Origin: Pseudoips prasinana
Lineage: Eukaryota; Arthropoda; Insecta; Lepidoptera; Nolidae
NCBI GenBank assembly: GCA_951640165.1
Contig: OX621246.1
Location: 397,001 to 461,000 of the forward strand
Length of the DNA: 64,000 bases
Direction of reading: 5' to 3'
Made by a program: the position numbers and the translations under genes. Within the stretch, counting starts at the first letter, position 1. Each line of letters starts with the position of its first letter. Positions 41,696 to 52,254 of the stretch are shown piece by piece. The notes beneath the pieces were generated by a model. It worked only from the letters and a program-made list of their open reading frames with translations, did not search any database and was not told where the DNA came from.

Positions 41696-42701
41696 TGGGT
41701 CCGTGGCTTAGGCCCCCAGTGGTCGAGGCACCTGTGGCCTACGCCCCCGATCGGATTTATTTTATATCATTTTATTTTTGTGCTTTTTCACTTAGTACAG
41801 TAAATGAGAAAAGTGTTTCACTATAATAATATTATTCCTTACCAAACAAAAGTTATCTATCAAATTACACAGAACATAGATCGCCACTTAACCTTATCCT
41901 TACACACCTTTTTCTACATTAAAAACATATTTATTATGTACAATCATCCAGAAATTAAAAAGACCTCATAGAAAATGTTAGTGAATGTTATTAATATAAA
42001 ATATATTAATATACATTGATAATAAATTACCATGTAGAAATATTATCTTTCAACTTGAACCAAATCGTTAGCTAACTGAGCCAAACCAGTTATTGGCAAC
42101 AATAAAAAGTCCATCTTTTTGTCTACAACATTTAAAATAATAAGGAGGTATGAATAGATATTAAGTATATCTCTTTCACACCTGAGTCAAGTTATTGAAT
42201 ATTGCAATATGTAACCGATACGAAAGTCATCTCATAATGACGAGCGAAGATCCTTCACAAGGGCTTGTGCGAAATATTTACAATACAGTTAAATATAGAC
42301 TTGTTGGAAAAACATTGTTGCACGCTGGATTTGCGTTGCGTTCTAGAAATAAGGAAAGAAGTCCATTCTTTATTAAAAATTGTATGAAACGAAAATTGGA
42401 AAATTACGAGTGAAAAGTACAGTGACAAAATTCCAATCTACAACAATATATAAAAAATAATGAAAAATAACTAAGACTTTCATTTTTCAAAACATACATC
42501 CAATATAAAAGCATTGCTATGACTTAAATATAATTATGATTTAATGTAATACATATACCACCATTAGACATTTATTATATTTGTAAAAGATTTTTGTGCC
42601 TGATAGTACATTTGATCAAAAATTGCTTTGAATTAAAATAATTGAATCGGGGGCGTCGGCCACAGGTGCCTCGACCACTGGGGGCCTAAGCCACGGACCC
42701 A
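41696..42701. mobile_element. 1006-bp TIR element of unclear superfamily, 6-bp target duplication
   Basis: Inverted ends of 55 bp (41696-41750 and 42647-42701) differ at one position; they begin TGGGTCCGTGGCTTAGGCCC. The target AATTGG is duplicated (41690-41695 and 42702-42707). The uninterrupted copy of the host repeat at 44.2-44.8 kb has a single AATTGG at the matching place, confirming insertion. No known transposase is visible; the longest frame has 58 codons from ATG. A 6-7 bp duplication does not fit hAT (8), Tc1 (TA), piggyBac (TTAA), Transib (5) or PIF (3). Confidence 0.9.
42237..42413 (+). other. Small unidentified ORF inside the TIR element
   Basis: 58 codons from ATG at 42237, starting MTSEDPSQGLVRNIYNTVKY and ending in a basic stretch (CMKRKLENYE). 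It has coding-like composition but no recognised homologue. It may be the remnant of a transposase terminus or a captured exon. Confidence 0.3.
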
Positions 42702-42848
42702 AATTGGTTTGAACGAAATCTAGTAAGTAGTTTTTTTTAATGCGTCATAAATCGTAAACCGCAATTTACCTTTCATTTAATCAACTGAAATACTTGCTGC
42801 TGCGGAACACTTCATGTGCGAGTCCGACTCGCACTTGGCCGGTTTTTT

Positions 42849-43869
42849 ATTTATAAATTTGGACATTTCATTCATAAATGAAATAAATATGCTTATAAAA
42901 TTAGACATTGTATAAAAATACCTATTTTCATCACAAATAATTTACATATTATAATATTAATGGGAATATTATATCTTCTTAGCGTTTCAATGTCAAACTA
43001 CCTAACTACTATAATTATGTTTTTGCGTCCTAGAACTTGGCCACTTTGACTCTGTAACTAAATATTAATATTTACTTTTATTTACACAGTCAACGGTAGG
43101 TAGTGTATGTGAACCTGTTTAATATAAGCAATTTACTCGGAAATAAATAAATTATTATTGTTATTATTGGCGCGATTTTCTCTTAAACTTACACACGCCC
43201 GGGGGCCTGCTCCCGTTTAGGGCATATTATCCGGATATCTAAATTATCCGGATATCAATTGCATTATTATTAGAATAATTCGAATAGTAGAAAGTAGTAG
43301 TATTAGTAGAAAGCTAGTAGAATCTTTAAAATCACGCATTATTCATCGCCGATAAACGGAAGGTGTTGTGTCTAGAACAAAAATATTAGCACAACCCTAC
43401 GAAATCCTATAAATATATAATACCTATTCAGTATTTCTTATAATATTGTACCAGTGGCAGGATTCCTTTTAGATTTATTATAAAATACTACTATTCTTAT
43501 TATTAAAACTGCGGATAGTGATGACGATGATGATGAAGTTGCATTTATACATTTACAACAGCAAAGAACATTAAACAACATTTAAGCAAAGAGGTCAAAA
43601 AATCCTTATGAAGCACACCATCAACATCCACTGCATTTTCAATACAAAATGAAGACTTAGGAACTTTATGCCGAGTACAAATGGCATTCTTCCATTGAAG
43701 AGGTCCAAGGAGTCATTTATTTATTTATACTTCAGTACTATTGGAATGTACATAGGCATACATATTTAATGCCAAAAGCATTTTCTACCAGTCAACAGTC
43801 TCAGTCAAATGCATGACGTATCTTATGACCATTCCTCCAACCAGTGTGGAATCTAAACAAATCGAGGAC
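42849..43869. other. No supported feature
   Basis: AT-rich. A tandem pair of ATTATCCGGATATC-type words lies at about 43225-43255. No coding signal until the RTE relic begins. Confidence 0.3.
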
Positions 43870-44232
43870 AACTTAAACACTGAGCCAACTGACAAAACTA
43901 AAGACTGAGTATGGTAGAATTGTCACGTCTAACCCTTAGTTGCTGGGAGAGATCGATAAGTTCTATGGACAGTTGTATACTACTGTCATACCTTGGATCC
44001 CAGAGCACGAATAACCCCACATTACACCAAAGACATCCCGGACGTCAGCCTGTACGAGATTAGAATGGCTTACAAACAACAAGGCACCTGGTGATGATAG
44101 AGTTACTGCAGAGCTCCTGAAGGCGGGTGGCACACCAATCCTATGGGCCCTTCAGAAGTTATTTAATTCCGTCATACTAGATCGTCGAACGCCACAAGCA
44201 TGGCACAGGGGTTTGGTGGTGCTCTTCTTCAA
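43870..44232 (+). pseudogene. RTE-type RT N-terminal fragment
   Basis: Across several stops and frame changes the plus strand reads EYGRIVTSNP, LLGEIDKFYGQLYTTVIP, then NNKAPGDDRVTAELLKAGG, LQKLFNSVILDRRTPQAWHR and LVVLFFKN. This is the N-terminal RT region of RTE elements. It is cut at 44232 by insertion of the dispersed repeat. Confidence 0.7.
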
Positions 44233-44826
44233 AAACCGGCCAAGTGCGAGTCGGACTTGCCCATGAAGGGTTCCGTAGCAGCAAGTATTTCAGTTTATCA
44301 AATGAAAGCAAATTGCGGTTTACGATTTATGACGTATTAAAAAAAAAACTACTTGCTAGATCTCGTTCAAACCAATTTTCGTTGTTAGTTTGCATGGTAA
44401 TGTACATCATATATTTTTTTAGTTCTATCATTTTCTTATTTTAGAAGTTACACTCATTTTACCACTTTGGAAGTGTCTCTCGCGCTAACTATTCAGTTTA
44501 GAAAAAAATTATATTAGAAACCTCAATATCTATCATTTTTGAAGACCTATCCATAGACACCCCACATGTATGAGTACGATGAAAAAAAATGAGTTTCAGT
44601 TTTATGGATGGGGACCCCCCAAAATTATTGTTCCTTTCTATTATTGTGTAAAAATCTTAATGCAGTTCACTGAATACATCTACTTACCAAGTTTCAACAG
44701 TACAGCTCTTATACTTTCGGTAAAAAGTGGCTGTGACATACGGACGGACAGACAGACAGGCAGACAGGCATAACGAATCTATAAGGGTTCCGGTTTTTTC
44801 GCCATTTGGCTACGGAACCTTAAATA
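44233..44826 (-). repeat. Dispersed lepidopteran repeat, copy 2 (uninterrupted)
   Basis: On the plus strand it starts AACCGGCCAAGTGCGAGTCG and ends GCCATTTGGCTACGGAACC. It is the full-length counterpart of copy 1 and shows the empty site ...AAAATTGGTTTGAACGAG (read on the minus strand). It inserted into an RTE relic. Confidence 0.85.
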
Positions 44827-44859
44827 GGGTGACAAATAATTTTTTTTCCGGAATTACTA

Positions 44860-45510
44860 GAACATCTAGGATGTTCCAGATAATACCAGAACAAAAGAAA
44901 AAGGATAGGTGATGAAAAGGACATACAAAATTCTTCATGTAAAAATTGACATTAGATGTTTCCAGAATAATTAGAAAGAGATAGAGCGAGTTTTATAAAA
45001 AAAAGAAAGAGGTAGGTGAAGACAAGGACAGAAGCATTACGACTATTTACGACTACTCTGTCATTTAGGCGAATTTTCTAGAAAGAAAATATGACTTACG
45101 ATATTTAAAAAATTTGGAAGGATTTAGGGATATATAAGCGAAATTTTAAAGCAGAACAGTTTAATCGTAATTGAAGTGAAATCGAAGTCGAGGTAGAAAT
45201 CTAAGTGGAAACCGAAGAAGTGCGAGTGATCAGTGACAGTGTCCAGTGTCCAGTGCTCCCTACGCAGTGTAAAGTATGCCGTGTGCGTCGGGACTTAGCA
45301 GTGCTCGTCACGGGACTTCTGAAGTGCACTACGTGGGGACTCTAGCAAAGAACTAGTCACCGGGACTCTAAGTGGACGGGACGTGTGTTACGTGGTCTCC
45401 TGGTGCACCACCTGTCACTGTCGTCGTCAATAAAGTTCCCCTGAGAACACTAGTTTCTTTTGCAGTCCCCTGACCCAACGCGCGCCCAATATTTATTTTA
45501 TTGGTTTTGG
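44860..45510 (+). other. Possible LTR or promoter segment with heat-shock-like motifs
   Basis: It has several TTCTAGAA/GAAcaTCTaGGAtgTTCC-like motifs (44860-44900, 45078), a TATA-like GATATATAAGCG at about 45126, an arthropod-type leader with repeated GAAG/GTGAAATCG, an AATAAAG at 45427, and TTGGTTTTGGTCCAGCGAAA at about 45500, which resembles the start of an LTR-element interior. Together these would fit U3-R-U5 of an LTR. No second LTR was found. An inverted stretch similar to its start lies at 46920-46985. Confidence 0.3.
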
Positions 45511-46514
45511 TCCAGCGAAACCGTGTAGAACCGTAGATAATGAGGTCCCGGGTTGCAGTCCTGGGTTGCATTTCCGGGTCGAGCTGTAGAGTTATTATTG
45601 GGGTTAGTCTATCAAGAATAACACCCAGTAGCAGCGCGGAGTGTGGAGGTTGGTGTGGCGTTGTGATAATGATAGTGAAGGAATAGAGAGTGCACATGTG
45701 TTTGCACTCCACTATAATATGTCCTGCGTAATGCAGTAGTCTCCGGTGAGATTGGCGAAAGGCGAAATTTGGTCTTTAAGAATATTATTATTTACATAAC
45801 TTTGTATACTTTTATATAACTATTTCTAATTTTTTTTTTGAACAACAAGACAATGTTGTTGTCAAAGTGACATTTTAGGAGGACAATTATTTTTTACTCT
45901 GATGCAGTCCCACTCATTCACCTGCCCTTTTATAAGGCAGAGGGAATGCCTACGCACGCCACCGTAAAAAGTGTCTGTTATCACTCATTGTGGCGAGCGG
46001 AAGAAACTAGTGTTTGCAAACAGAGCCTTTATTGACTTCGCCAAAGGTAGCTGGTGCGACACTAAGATTATACACTTAATAGACACTTAGAGTCCTGGCG
46101 ATAAGCACTGCGTGAGGGTTCAAACGTAGCGCACTAACAGAGTCCCAGTGACTGTACTTTATTACTAAGAATCATTTCATTTTCCATTTTTTTTTAAAGA
46201 CAACGTCCGCACTAGGTATTTTCCGTGTGTGAGTTCAGACATTGTATGACATTTCTCACTTGCACTAGACACTTTTATTTCGGCATTTGGTTTAGCCTTC
46301 AATTTCACTTGAATTGAAACTCACCGTCCTGTTTCGACATACTGCTTACATACTCCTAAATTGTTCCAAAATTGAAACATTCCGAAAGTCAACCTTTTCT
46401 TTCTAGAACCTTCACCAATATTCCAGATTATTTAAATACTTCTGACCGCCTATCTCTTTCTGTTGTATTAGGAAATTGGCACTATTTCTTTTTCTTTTCA
46501 TTCTAGAACCATCT

Positions 46515-46797
46515 AATGTCTTCTTAAACTTTACCCAGAGGGTATACAGTAGTTTGCGCATACACATTACAATACCACAACACGTTCCGGGTGTTGATGG
46601 GGCTGCCGCGTTTTTGTAGCGCGTCCGGAATGCTTGCTGACGCGGCCGTTGATAGTTTTACGGCCATCATGCGCACGAGGTCCTCATCTCTGCGACGTCG
46701 CATGCGCGCCAGACCCAACATCATTCTTAACACGTTGGTGGATAGGTGGGACTCTCCGATCTTGGGAAGGTGGATACGACTGCATGCAGTCAAGTAG
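46515..46797 (+). pseudogene. Non-LTR RT C-terminal fragment (same family as 30254-30900)
   Basis: MLMGLPRFCSASGMLADAAV...LNTLVDRWDSPILGRW ends at a stop at 46795-46797 and matches the minus-strand relic at 30254-30478. Just upstream a shifted frame shows a YSSLRIH-like piece. Severely 5' truncated. Confidence 0.75.
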
Positions 46798-46919
46798 ACA
46801 TTCAGGTCACGATGCTCACGCAGTAAGAACTAATTGTTACTAACACTAGTTTATAAGTTAATATTGTAATTAACAGATATGGAAATTATTCTGAAATAAA
46901 TTATTATTAAATATATAAT

Positions 46920-46985
46920 GTTGTATGTCCTTTTCATTATCCTTTTTATATTGTTCTACTTAGTATTAACTAGAACATTCTCGAA
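46920..46985 (-). repeat. Inverted partial copy of 44865-44930
   Basis: The minus strand reads GTTCTAGTTAATAC followed by AAAAAGGATAATGAAAAGGAC and ACATACAA, resembling 44868-44932. The two stretches could be inverted ends of one element that spans 44.86-46.99 kb, or independent copies. Confidence 0.45.
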
Positions 46986-46989
46986 ATGT

Positions 46990-48103
46990 TTAAAAGCCAA
47001 CAAGAACCGTTATCTACTGGTGCTAGGGTTCGAGCCCCGAATATGACATCTTTATATGTAGAAGGTAATGTTTTATAAGTTACTGTTACATAGTCTAGTT
47101 ATATGCTATAACCGCGTGAGGGCGCTCGTGACCACATTGCATCAAGCTACCCCAATCTGTCAAATTTCCTCAATTGAAAGTGAACCTTATGCTTATGTGG
47201 TAAAGTTGAAAATCTATAAAAGAAATTTGACAGATTGGGGTAGCTGGATGTGCTGGCGTCTGTACATCAGGCAAGGTTTTCTATTTTATGCAAGATTATT
47301 AAATTATGATGTCATAACTTAACTTTGGGATGGGATTGTATAAATATATAGGTATTATTATCATTATTATTTGTCATAGACACTTAGTACTGTTTAAAGG
47401 TGTTAGATAAAAGCATGTAATAGGTATATGATGGAAATTAAAAAAGATTTATTATTCAAAGGTACAAACATAAGCTTCTTCACAACTTTTATCAGGAGCA
47501 TAATGTCCGATGAGTGTTGCCCACACCTATCTAAAGTTCCCTCATAACAAGTACAAACATACGTGTTGTACATCAATATACGTATACTTCAAAAATATAT
47601 ATACGGGCAGAGATATACATATATTATGCAGTCGCGGAACCTTTGGTGTATGAGGCCGACCCCTACTAAGCTTGTAGTTTTAGGATTAACTCTCTGTTAC
47701 AGAAATTAAAATACCTTTTAATATCTTCAGGTACCTACATCTGTGTCATCTAAAGTTGTTCGTAGAGTTATTATAAGTTATTAGGTAATGCAGATTGCAG
47801 AGGTGATAAAGTGTATGGAGGTACCAGTAAGAACTTATAGATACATATTTGTAAGTATAGTAACATACAAATGAATATAATTAAAGTGTTTGTTGGTCTT
47901 TACAAACATGTCAAAATGGATATGCAAGTATTCTTCGGAACCTATAAAAACAACAAACAACTATATAAAACAACATGACGCTCGGTTGAAGAGCTGTGGT
48001 GGCGCAGAACTAAATCACATTCGAGATGACGCGGACGAAATCTCAGGTGCAAATCCTATGTACCTAAGTATGGATGGATGTTTGTTACTCTTTCACGTAA
48101 AAA
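46990..48103. other. No supported gene; hairpin at 47145 and a B-box-like word near 47028
   Basis: GGGTTCGAGCCCCG at about 47028 resembles a Pol III B box of a decayed SINE. The rest is AT-rich. Apart from the 47145-47245 hairpin no structure is supported. Confidence 0.3.
47145..47245. repeat. Perfect inverted repeat, 24-bp arms, 53-nt loop
   Basis: AGCTACCCCAATCTGTCAAA (to 47168) pairs exactly with 47222-47245. It could be a very short MITE or a template-switch product. Flanks show no clear duplication. Confidence 0.9.
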
Positions 48104-48615
48104 TAGTACGGTCAATTTAGACATTCGAAGTTACCTAAATTCCCACCAAGCTGAAAATCGGTAAGATTGTTTAAAATATCATTAAAAACAATATTTGAAA
48201 GTCCCCCATCTTTCCCCTGTAAGGAAAAAATTTTATTCAAGGTCTAAGGTCATAAAAATTTGTTTTTCGCGATTTTCAACAAAACGGTAATTTTTATCAT
48301 AAAAATACCTCAGACAAAAAATGTAGATCATAAAATTATCTACAAAAAAATTATTTATGCTTTTTTTTTCTACGACTCACTGTTTTTGAGATATAACGAT
48401 TCAAAAAGTTGTAAAAGTCGTAATCGTCATAATATGCACACGTTTCCTCGCCACCTATGAGGTAGTGTACTTAGCGCGTTTTTTTAACGTGGTTTTCCCA
48501 GTAGGCCTGTTCCACGGGTCAGTTTTGATCCTGTTTAATTTGAAACTATTGAAAAAAATTATGAATATTAGCAGAGATTGAAAAGATAAAAGCAAAGTTA
48601 AAAAAATAGTGAAAC

Positions 48616-49390
48616 TTAATCGTCCATGCCGTAACTTTCAAAATCTTCTTCTTGATCTTCGTCTTGATCTTCTTGTTCTTGTTCATCTTGTTCTTGTTGT
48701 TCTTCATCTTCATCCTGAGTGCATGTAAACTGCGTTAATAGCGATGTATCGCATGTTGCCCCGTTGGAATCAAACGGATCGGATCGGAACGTGATTCAAT
48801 ATTAGAGCACAACCGGCCTTGACAATGTGTACATGCCGGAGAACAGAACAGTCCGACTTTTTTGCAACCACATTTAGCACTGCATCCCTTTTTGCAGTTG
48901 CATAAATCGAGTTCAGCAGTTTTTCCGGCGCAGGTGGAAGTAAAGTGTGCACTGGTTCTAATGAATTGTTGACCAACTTCCAACCCCAGTCTGTAGGATC
49001 TAGCTGATAACCAAGCCACACTTGAACTTGGTAATATACCCTAAAAAGATGTTGATGAGCAGCAACTGAGGTTGGAGGAAGACAAGCTAATTGTACTTGT
49101 TTTTTTACTTTTGGTGTTTTTAACGAAACATGCATATCTATACTTATCTAAGCAGGTAGTTTTTTTAGGAGCTCCGTACATAGAAAGAAGAAAGCGAATA
49201 CCGTTAGTAATAAATTCTTGTCGAGTAGAATTACTATTTTTAAAAACTTCAGCACATTCAATTAAATTTTGTTTCTGAAATAGTTTGAAAACTGTTATTT
49301 TACCCCTCCTGTAAAATGCAGATGTCGTATCACAGCCAGTTATTGCGTGTAAAAATAGTACATGATTTTGACACTATGCTTTTTGATGAA
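48616..49390 (-). pseudogene. Decayed ORF of the 'TGCDTTSAFYRRGK' arthropod family, inside the TIR element
   Basis: Read on the minus strand across frameshifts: HAITGCDTTSAFYRRGK, LFQKQNLIECAEVF, EFITNGIRFLLSMYGAPKK, LPPTSVAAHQHLFRVYYQVQ, DWGWKLVNNSLEPV, LPPAPEKLL, a cysteine-rich block CNCKKGCSAKCGCKKVGLFC with SPACTHCQGRLCSN, and an acidic Q/E/D tail ending ESYGMDD at the stop 48616-48618. I recognise this order from multicopy arthropod proteins usually annotated as uncharacterized; no biochemical role is known to me. The cysteine block suggests a zinc-binding fold. The N-terminal part is missing, and at least two frameshifts (about 49105 and 48915) break it. Confidence 0.7.
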
Positions 49391-49529
49391 TACATTTCCG
49401 ATTGATGTTGAGCATTTCCTGGACTGGGTTTCATTTTACCTGATATTCTTATAGTTATAACTTATGTATATTTTATATTAGTAGTGTCAGTTACAATGAC
49501 CGATCGAAAAATATTTTAACATATATTAG

Positions 49530-49618
49530 ATAGCGCAAGACCGGCAATTGTGGAGATCTTTGGTGGAGGCCTTTGTCCAGCAGTGGACGTCTTTCGGCTG
49601 ATATGATGATGATGATAT
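49530..49618 (+). repeat. RTE 3' tail inside the TIR element
   Basis: GACCGGCAATTGTGGAGATC and TTGTCCAGCAGTGGACGTCT followed by a GATGATGATGAT tail match, in reverse, the RTE 3' end at about 1337-1420. Confidence 0.7.
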
Positions 49619-49993
49619 ATTACAACTATAGAGATGTATATATGCGTGGCGTCCTCATGCATATTATAACGATTACAACTTTTTGAATCGTTATATCTCA
49701 AAAACAGTGGCTTGTAGAGAAAAAGTATTAATACATTTTTGTAGATAATTTTATGATCTACAATTTTTGTTGGAAGTATTTGTATGATAAAACTTACCGT
49801 CTTGCTGAAAATCGCGAAAAACTCATTTTTTGACTTTTGACCTTGAGTATTTTTTTTTCCTTACAGGGGAAAGATGGGGAACTTTCAAATTTTAAATAAT
49901 CTTACCGATTTTCTGCTTGGTGGGAATTTAGGTAACTTTACTCTTATTTTTTGGTCTAATTTGACCGGACTAGAAACTACTGAATGGATTTTA

Positions 49994-50045
49994 ATGAAAC
50001 TTTACAATAATATAGAGTATAATCTATATTATTGTAAAGTTTCAT
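49994..50045. repeat. Perfect hairpin, 23-bp arms, 6-nt loop
   Basis: ATGAAACTTTACAATAATAT... (to 50016), loop GTATAA, then the exact complement to 50045. It lies just outside the TIR element. Confidence 0.9.
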
Positions 50046-51689
50046 GTAGGCTATATTACAACCTAGCAAAACTGAGGACTTGTTACGAGGTCTTCAAACA
50101 AAAAACCACTTTGTTTATAGACTATGATAAACAACTTAACAAGTTGTAAAATATCAAGGCCTTTATCACGATCTGCACAAGTGATGTTATTTTAAGATCA
50201 CTGTGTAGTTATATACCTACCTACGTTCAGAAACACATCTTATGTAAATATTTCGAAGTTGTAGTTTGGTTCCAAACGCTGAGCTTAAAATGACGCGGCG
50301 ATGCTCCTTTGAGCGAGAGGGTTTAAGAAAATGCCGATCAGCTGACGCATTCCATATAAAGAGCCAAACATGTTAATCAGCTAGGTACTTCACATCTCGA
50401 TGTTCTAAATATATGGAATAGGCAGCTAAAACTTGACAATGGATAGGTTCCAGACTCCAGTAGGATGTCCGAGGTGGTAGTGTGCTCCGCTGTAGCGCGC
50501 TGGCCGGCGAGGGTGGCGGCTGCGCGGCCGGCGGCGCGCCATTGGCCGCGAGCACGTGGCCTGATCTCGCACCATGGCAACGGCCGCCCCGCGCCCCGCG
50601 CGCCTCAATTAGATACCGCGCACCACTCCAGTGCTCGCATTTCGCATTCACAGTCGCGCTGAATGCCAGACGCGCCGCGACGTGCCGTCCCCAGCCCGCG
50701 CCGGTCGATATCGCGAACCCATATTATTACGCCGTACGTCCTCCCCGTAATTACGGACAGTAGTCTGCGCGAGTGCTAAAACACTTTTTGACGGTTTAAT
50801 GTTCCGCACGATTGAACATTGCTATCCAGATACATATAATATATTTAATTTTATAATTCTGTCGGTATCATCGCGCCGTTAGGATTCGTCACCAGCTCAG
50901 ACAAATTGGACATATTTTGACTATGTAAGTATTAGATTAAAACTATGTAGCAGGCTTACCATGAACAGCGATATAAAAGTTCGAATCGCAGTAAAACTCA
51001 TGGTACTGTTGTTTTCTACTCGAAATAAGTTCTTAAATGTACGCATTTAGTTATTTCTATAAAAATTATTTAGGCTATCGCAAATTTTTATGTGTTGTAG
51101 AGTATAGAGCTTTTATAAGTTTTGATACCTACGACGAATTTACGTGCATAACAATATAGGTATATGTTTTGCAGATTCATTAACATTAAACTTACAATAA
51201 TATTCTCTAAATTTAAGTCTTAGCCTAGTCCTTAGTGATACACAATGAGGTGGACCTGTCCACTCCGTAACTGCACAACTTATGGCATGAGACGCGCGGA
51301 AGGTGACACTTTCCACACAAACATGCTGATCAGCTGATGGTCTTTGTATAAAAACAAAACATTATTTTGCGTATTTTATGTTCCACGAGTTATTTGGTAC
51401 CGGTAGGTAGGTACCTATTAAGCCATAGGAACCTAAAACCATAACAACTTAACAAAGATCAGTTTGTGACATGCGCAACTAAAACGTATAGTCTCATCAT
51501 ATTATGCGCAGGGCGTCAGCTGATCGCCACGTTTGTGTAGGAGGTGTATCTTTTGATTTTCCATAAGTTGTTTAGTGCTATGGATAGATAAAGTTTCGTA
51601 AGTAATTCACATTATTTATATAACGCGGAACGCCATGTATAAAGTCCTTTCATATTGAATTCAATCTGATACAATGTTATAAAAGTTAT
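50046..51689. other. No supported gene apart from the GC-rich block at 50440-50770
   Basis: Flanks of the GC-rich block are AT-rich with no recognised frame or repeat. Confidence 0.3.
50440..50770 (+). promoter_or_regulatory. Possible CpG-rich promoter/first-exon region
   Basis: An isolated GC- and CpG-rich island about 330 bp long with a GCCATTGGCCG (inverted CCAAT) box near 50550 and an arthropod initiator-like TTCACAGTCG near 50648. All open frames here are GC artefacts on both strands. It could equally be the GC-rich part of a repeat. Confidence 0.3.
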
Positions 51690-51945
51690 TGAAGTTATAC
51701 TTCTTTTGGCGCGATGGAGAAAAATGATGAGAGTGAATTTTTACGATGCGCGCGCACACCGACACTAAAAAAATTAACAGCATGAAGTTAGTTCTAGGTG
51801 GTATGACAGTGAATTTTTACGATGCGCGCGCATCGTAAAAATAACAGCATGACGTTAGTTCTAAGTGGTATGAAAATTGATAACTATGTTCAAGTTGTAT
51901 ATTAAGAAGTATAACTTCTAACGCGTGTACATAAGTACACCCAAG
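51690..51945 (+). mobile_element. MITE family K, copy 2
   Basis: Ends GAAGTTATACTTCTT (51690) and AAGAAGTATAACTTC (51904-51918) are exact inverted repeats; the shared sequence continues to about 51945 (CGCGTGTACATAAGTACAC). It includes the perfect 28-bp palindrome at 51814-51841 with an eight-base GCGCGCGC centre. A T-run follows, as it does after copy 1. Confidence 0.8.
51814..51841. repeat. Perfect 28-bp palindrome with GCGCGCGC core
   Basis: Half-site TTTTTACGATGCGC. An alternating GC core flanked by AT arms is prone to cruciform or Z-DNA formation. In copy 1 (33.2 kb) one arm is mutated. Confidence 0.9.
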
Positions 51946-52254
51946 TATTTTTTTTTTAATTGCACAATAGCTTTTTAACAACTGCTCTCTTAAACTTTTT
52001 ATATTGCAAGGTGATGAGATAGAATAAGTCCCCATCTTTTGAGAATACTATTCTTAATGCATACTTAAGTCGGTTTAATAGATAGATAGATAACTCTTTA
52101 TTGCACACCAAAGACATAAGGGTGTTTCGCTTATTTCGTGCATATTCCACGATGTTTCTAAATTTCTAATTTATTGTCGAATAACGAAGTTTTTTTTTAT
52201 AATATCACTAATATATCGGTAATATTTTAACATTTTGTGTGTTATACTTTCCTT

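Larger units (their letters stand above)
41247..42848 (+). repeat. Dispersed lepidopteran repeat (GTTCCGTAGCC ... CTTGGCCGG), copy 1, interrupted
   Basis: Starts with AGGGTTCCGTAGCCAAATGG at 41247 and ends GCACTTGGCCGGTTTTTT at about 42848. Positions 41696-42707 are a transposon insertion with its target duplicate; the repeat itself is about 590 bp (41247-41695 plus 42708-42848). The uninterrupted copy at 44233-44826 is on the opposite strand with the same internal order, including the GTCTGTCCGTCCG-type tract, GGAAGTGTCTCTCGCGC-type block and CAATTT...TTTACGATTTATGACG. Confidence 0.85.
48104..49972. mobile_element. DNA transposon with about 330-bp inverted repeats carrying a TGCDTTSAFYRRGK-type ORF
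   Basis: The left arm (about 48109-48460) and right arm (about 49646-49968) are long inverted repeats; shared blocks include CGGTCAA(T/A)TTAGAC at the tips, AGTTACCTAAATTCCCACCA, CATCTTTCCCCTGTAAGGAA, GTAGATCATAAAATTATCTA and GAGATATAACGATTCAAAAA. Outermost bases TAGT(A/C)CGG extend the match to 48104 and 49972. No target duplication could be defined. The interior holds a decayed minus-strand ORF and an RTE tail. The superfamily is unknown to me. Confidence 0.8.

Noticed and set aside
45368..45712. 114-codon minus frame
   Set aside because: Low-complexity Thr-rich translation within the putative LTR/leader region; no homology recognised.
48104..49972. Polinton/Maverick element
   Set aside because: Ends start with AGT-like bases and arms are long, but there is no polymerase, integrase or capsid gene and no 6-bp duplication could be found.
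50373..50763. Overlapping frames on both strands
   Set aside because: GC-composition artefacts of the CpG-rich island; no splice or protein motif support.
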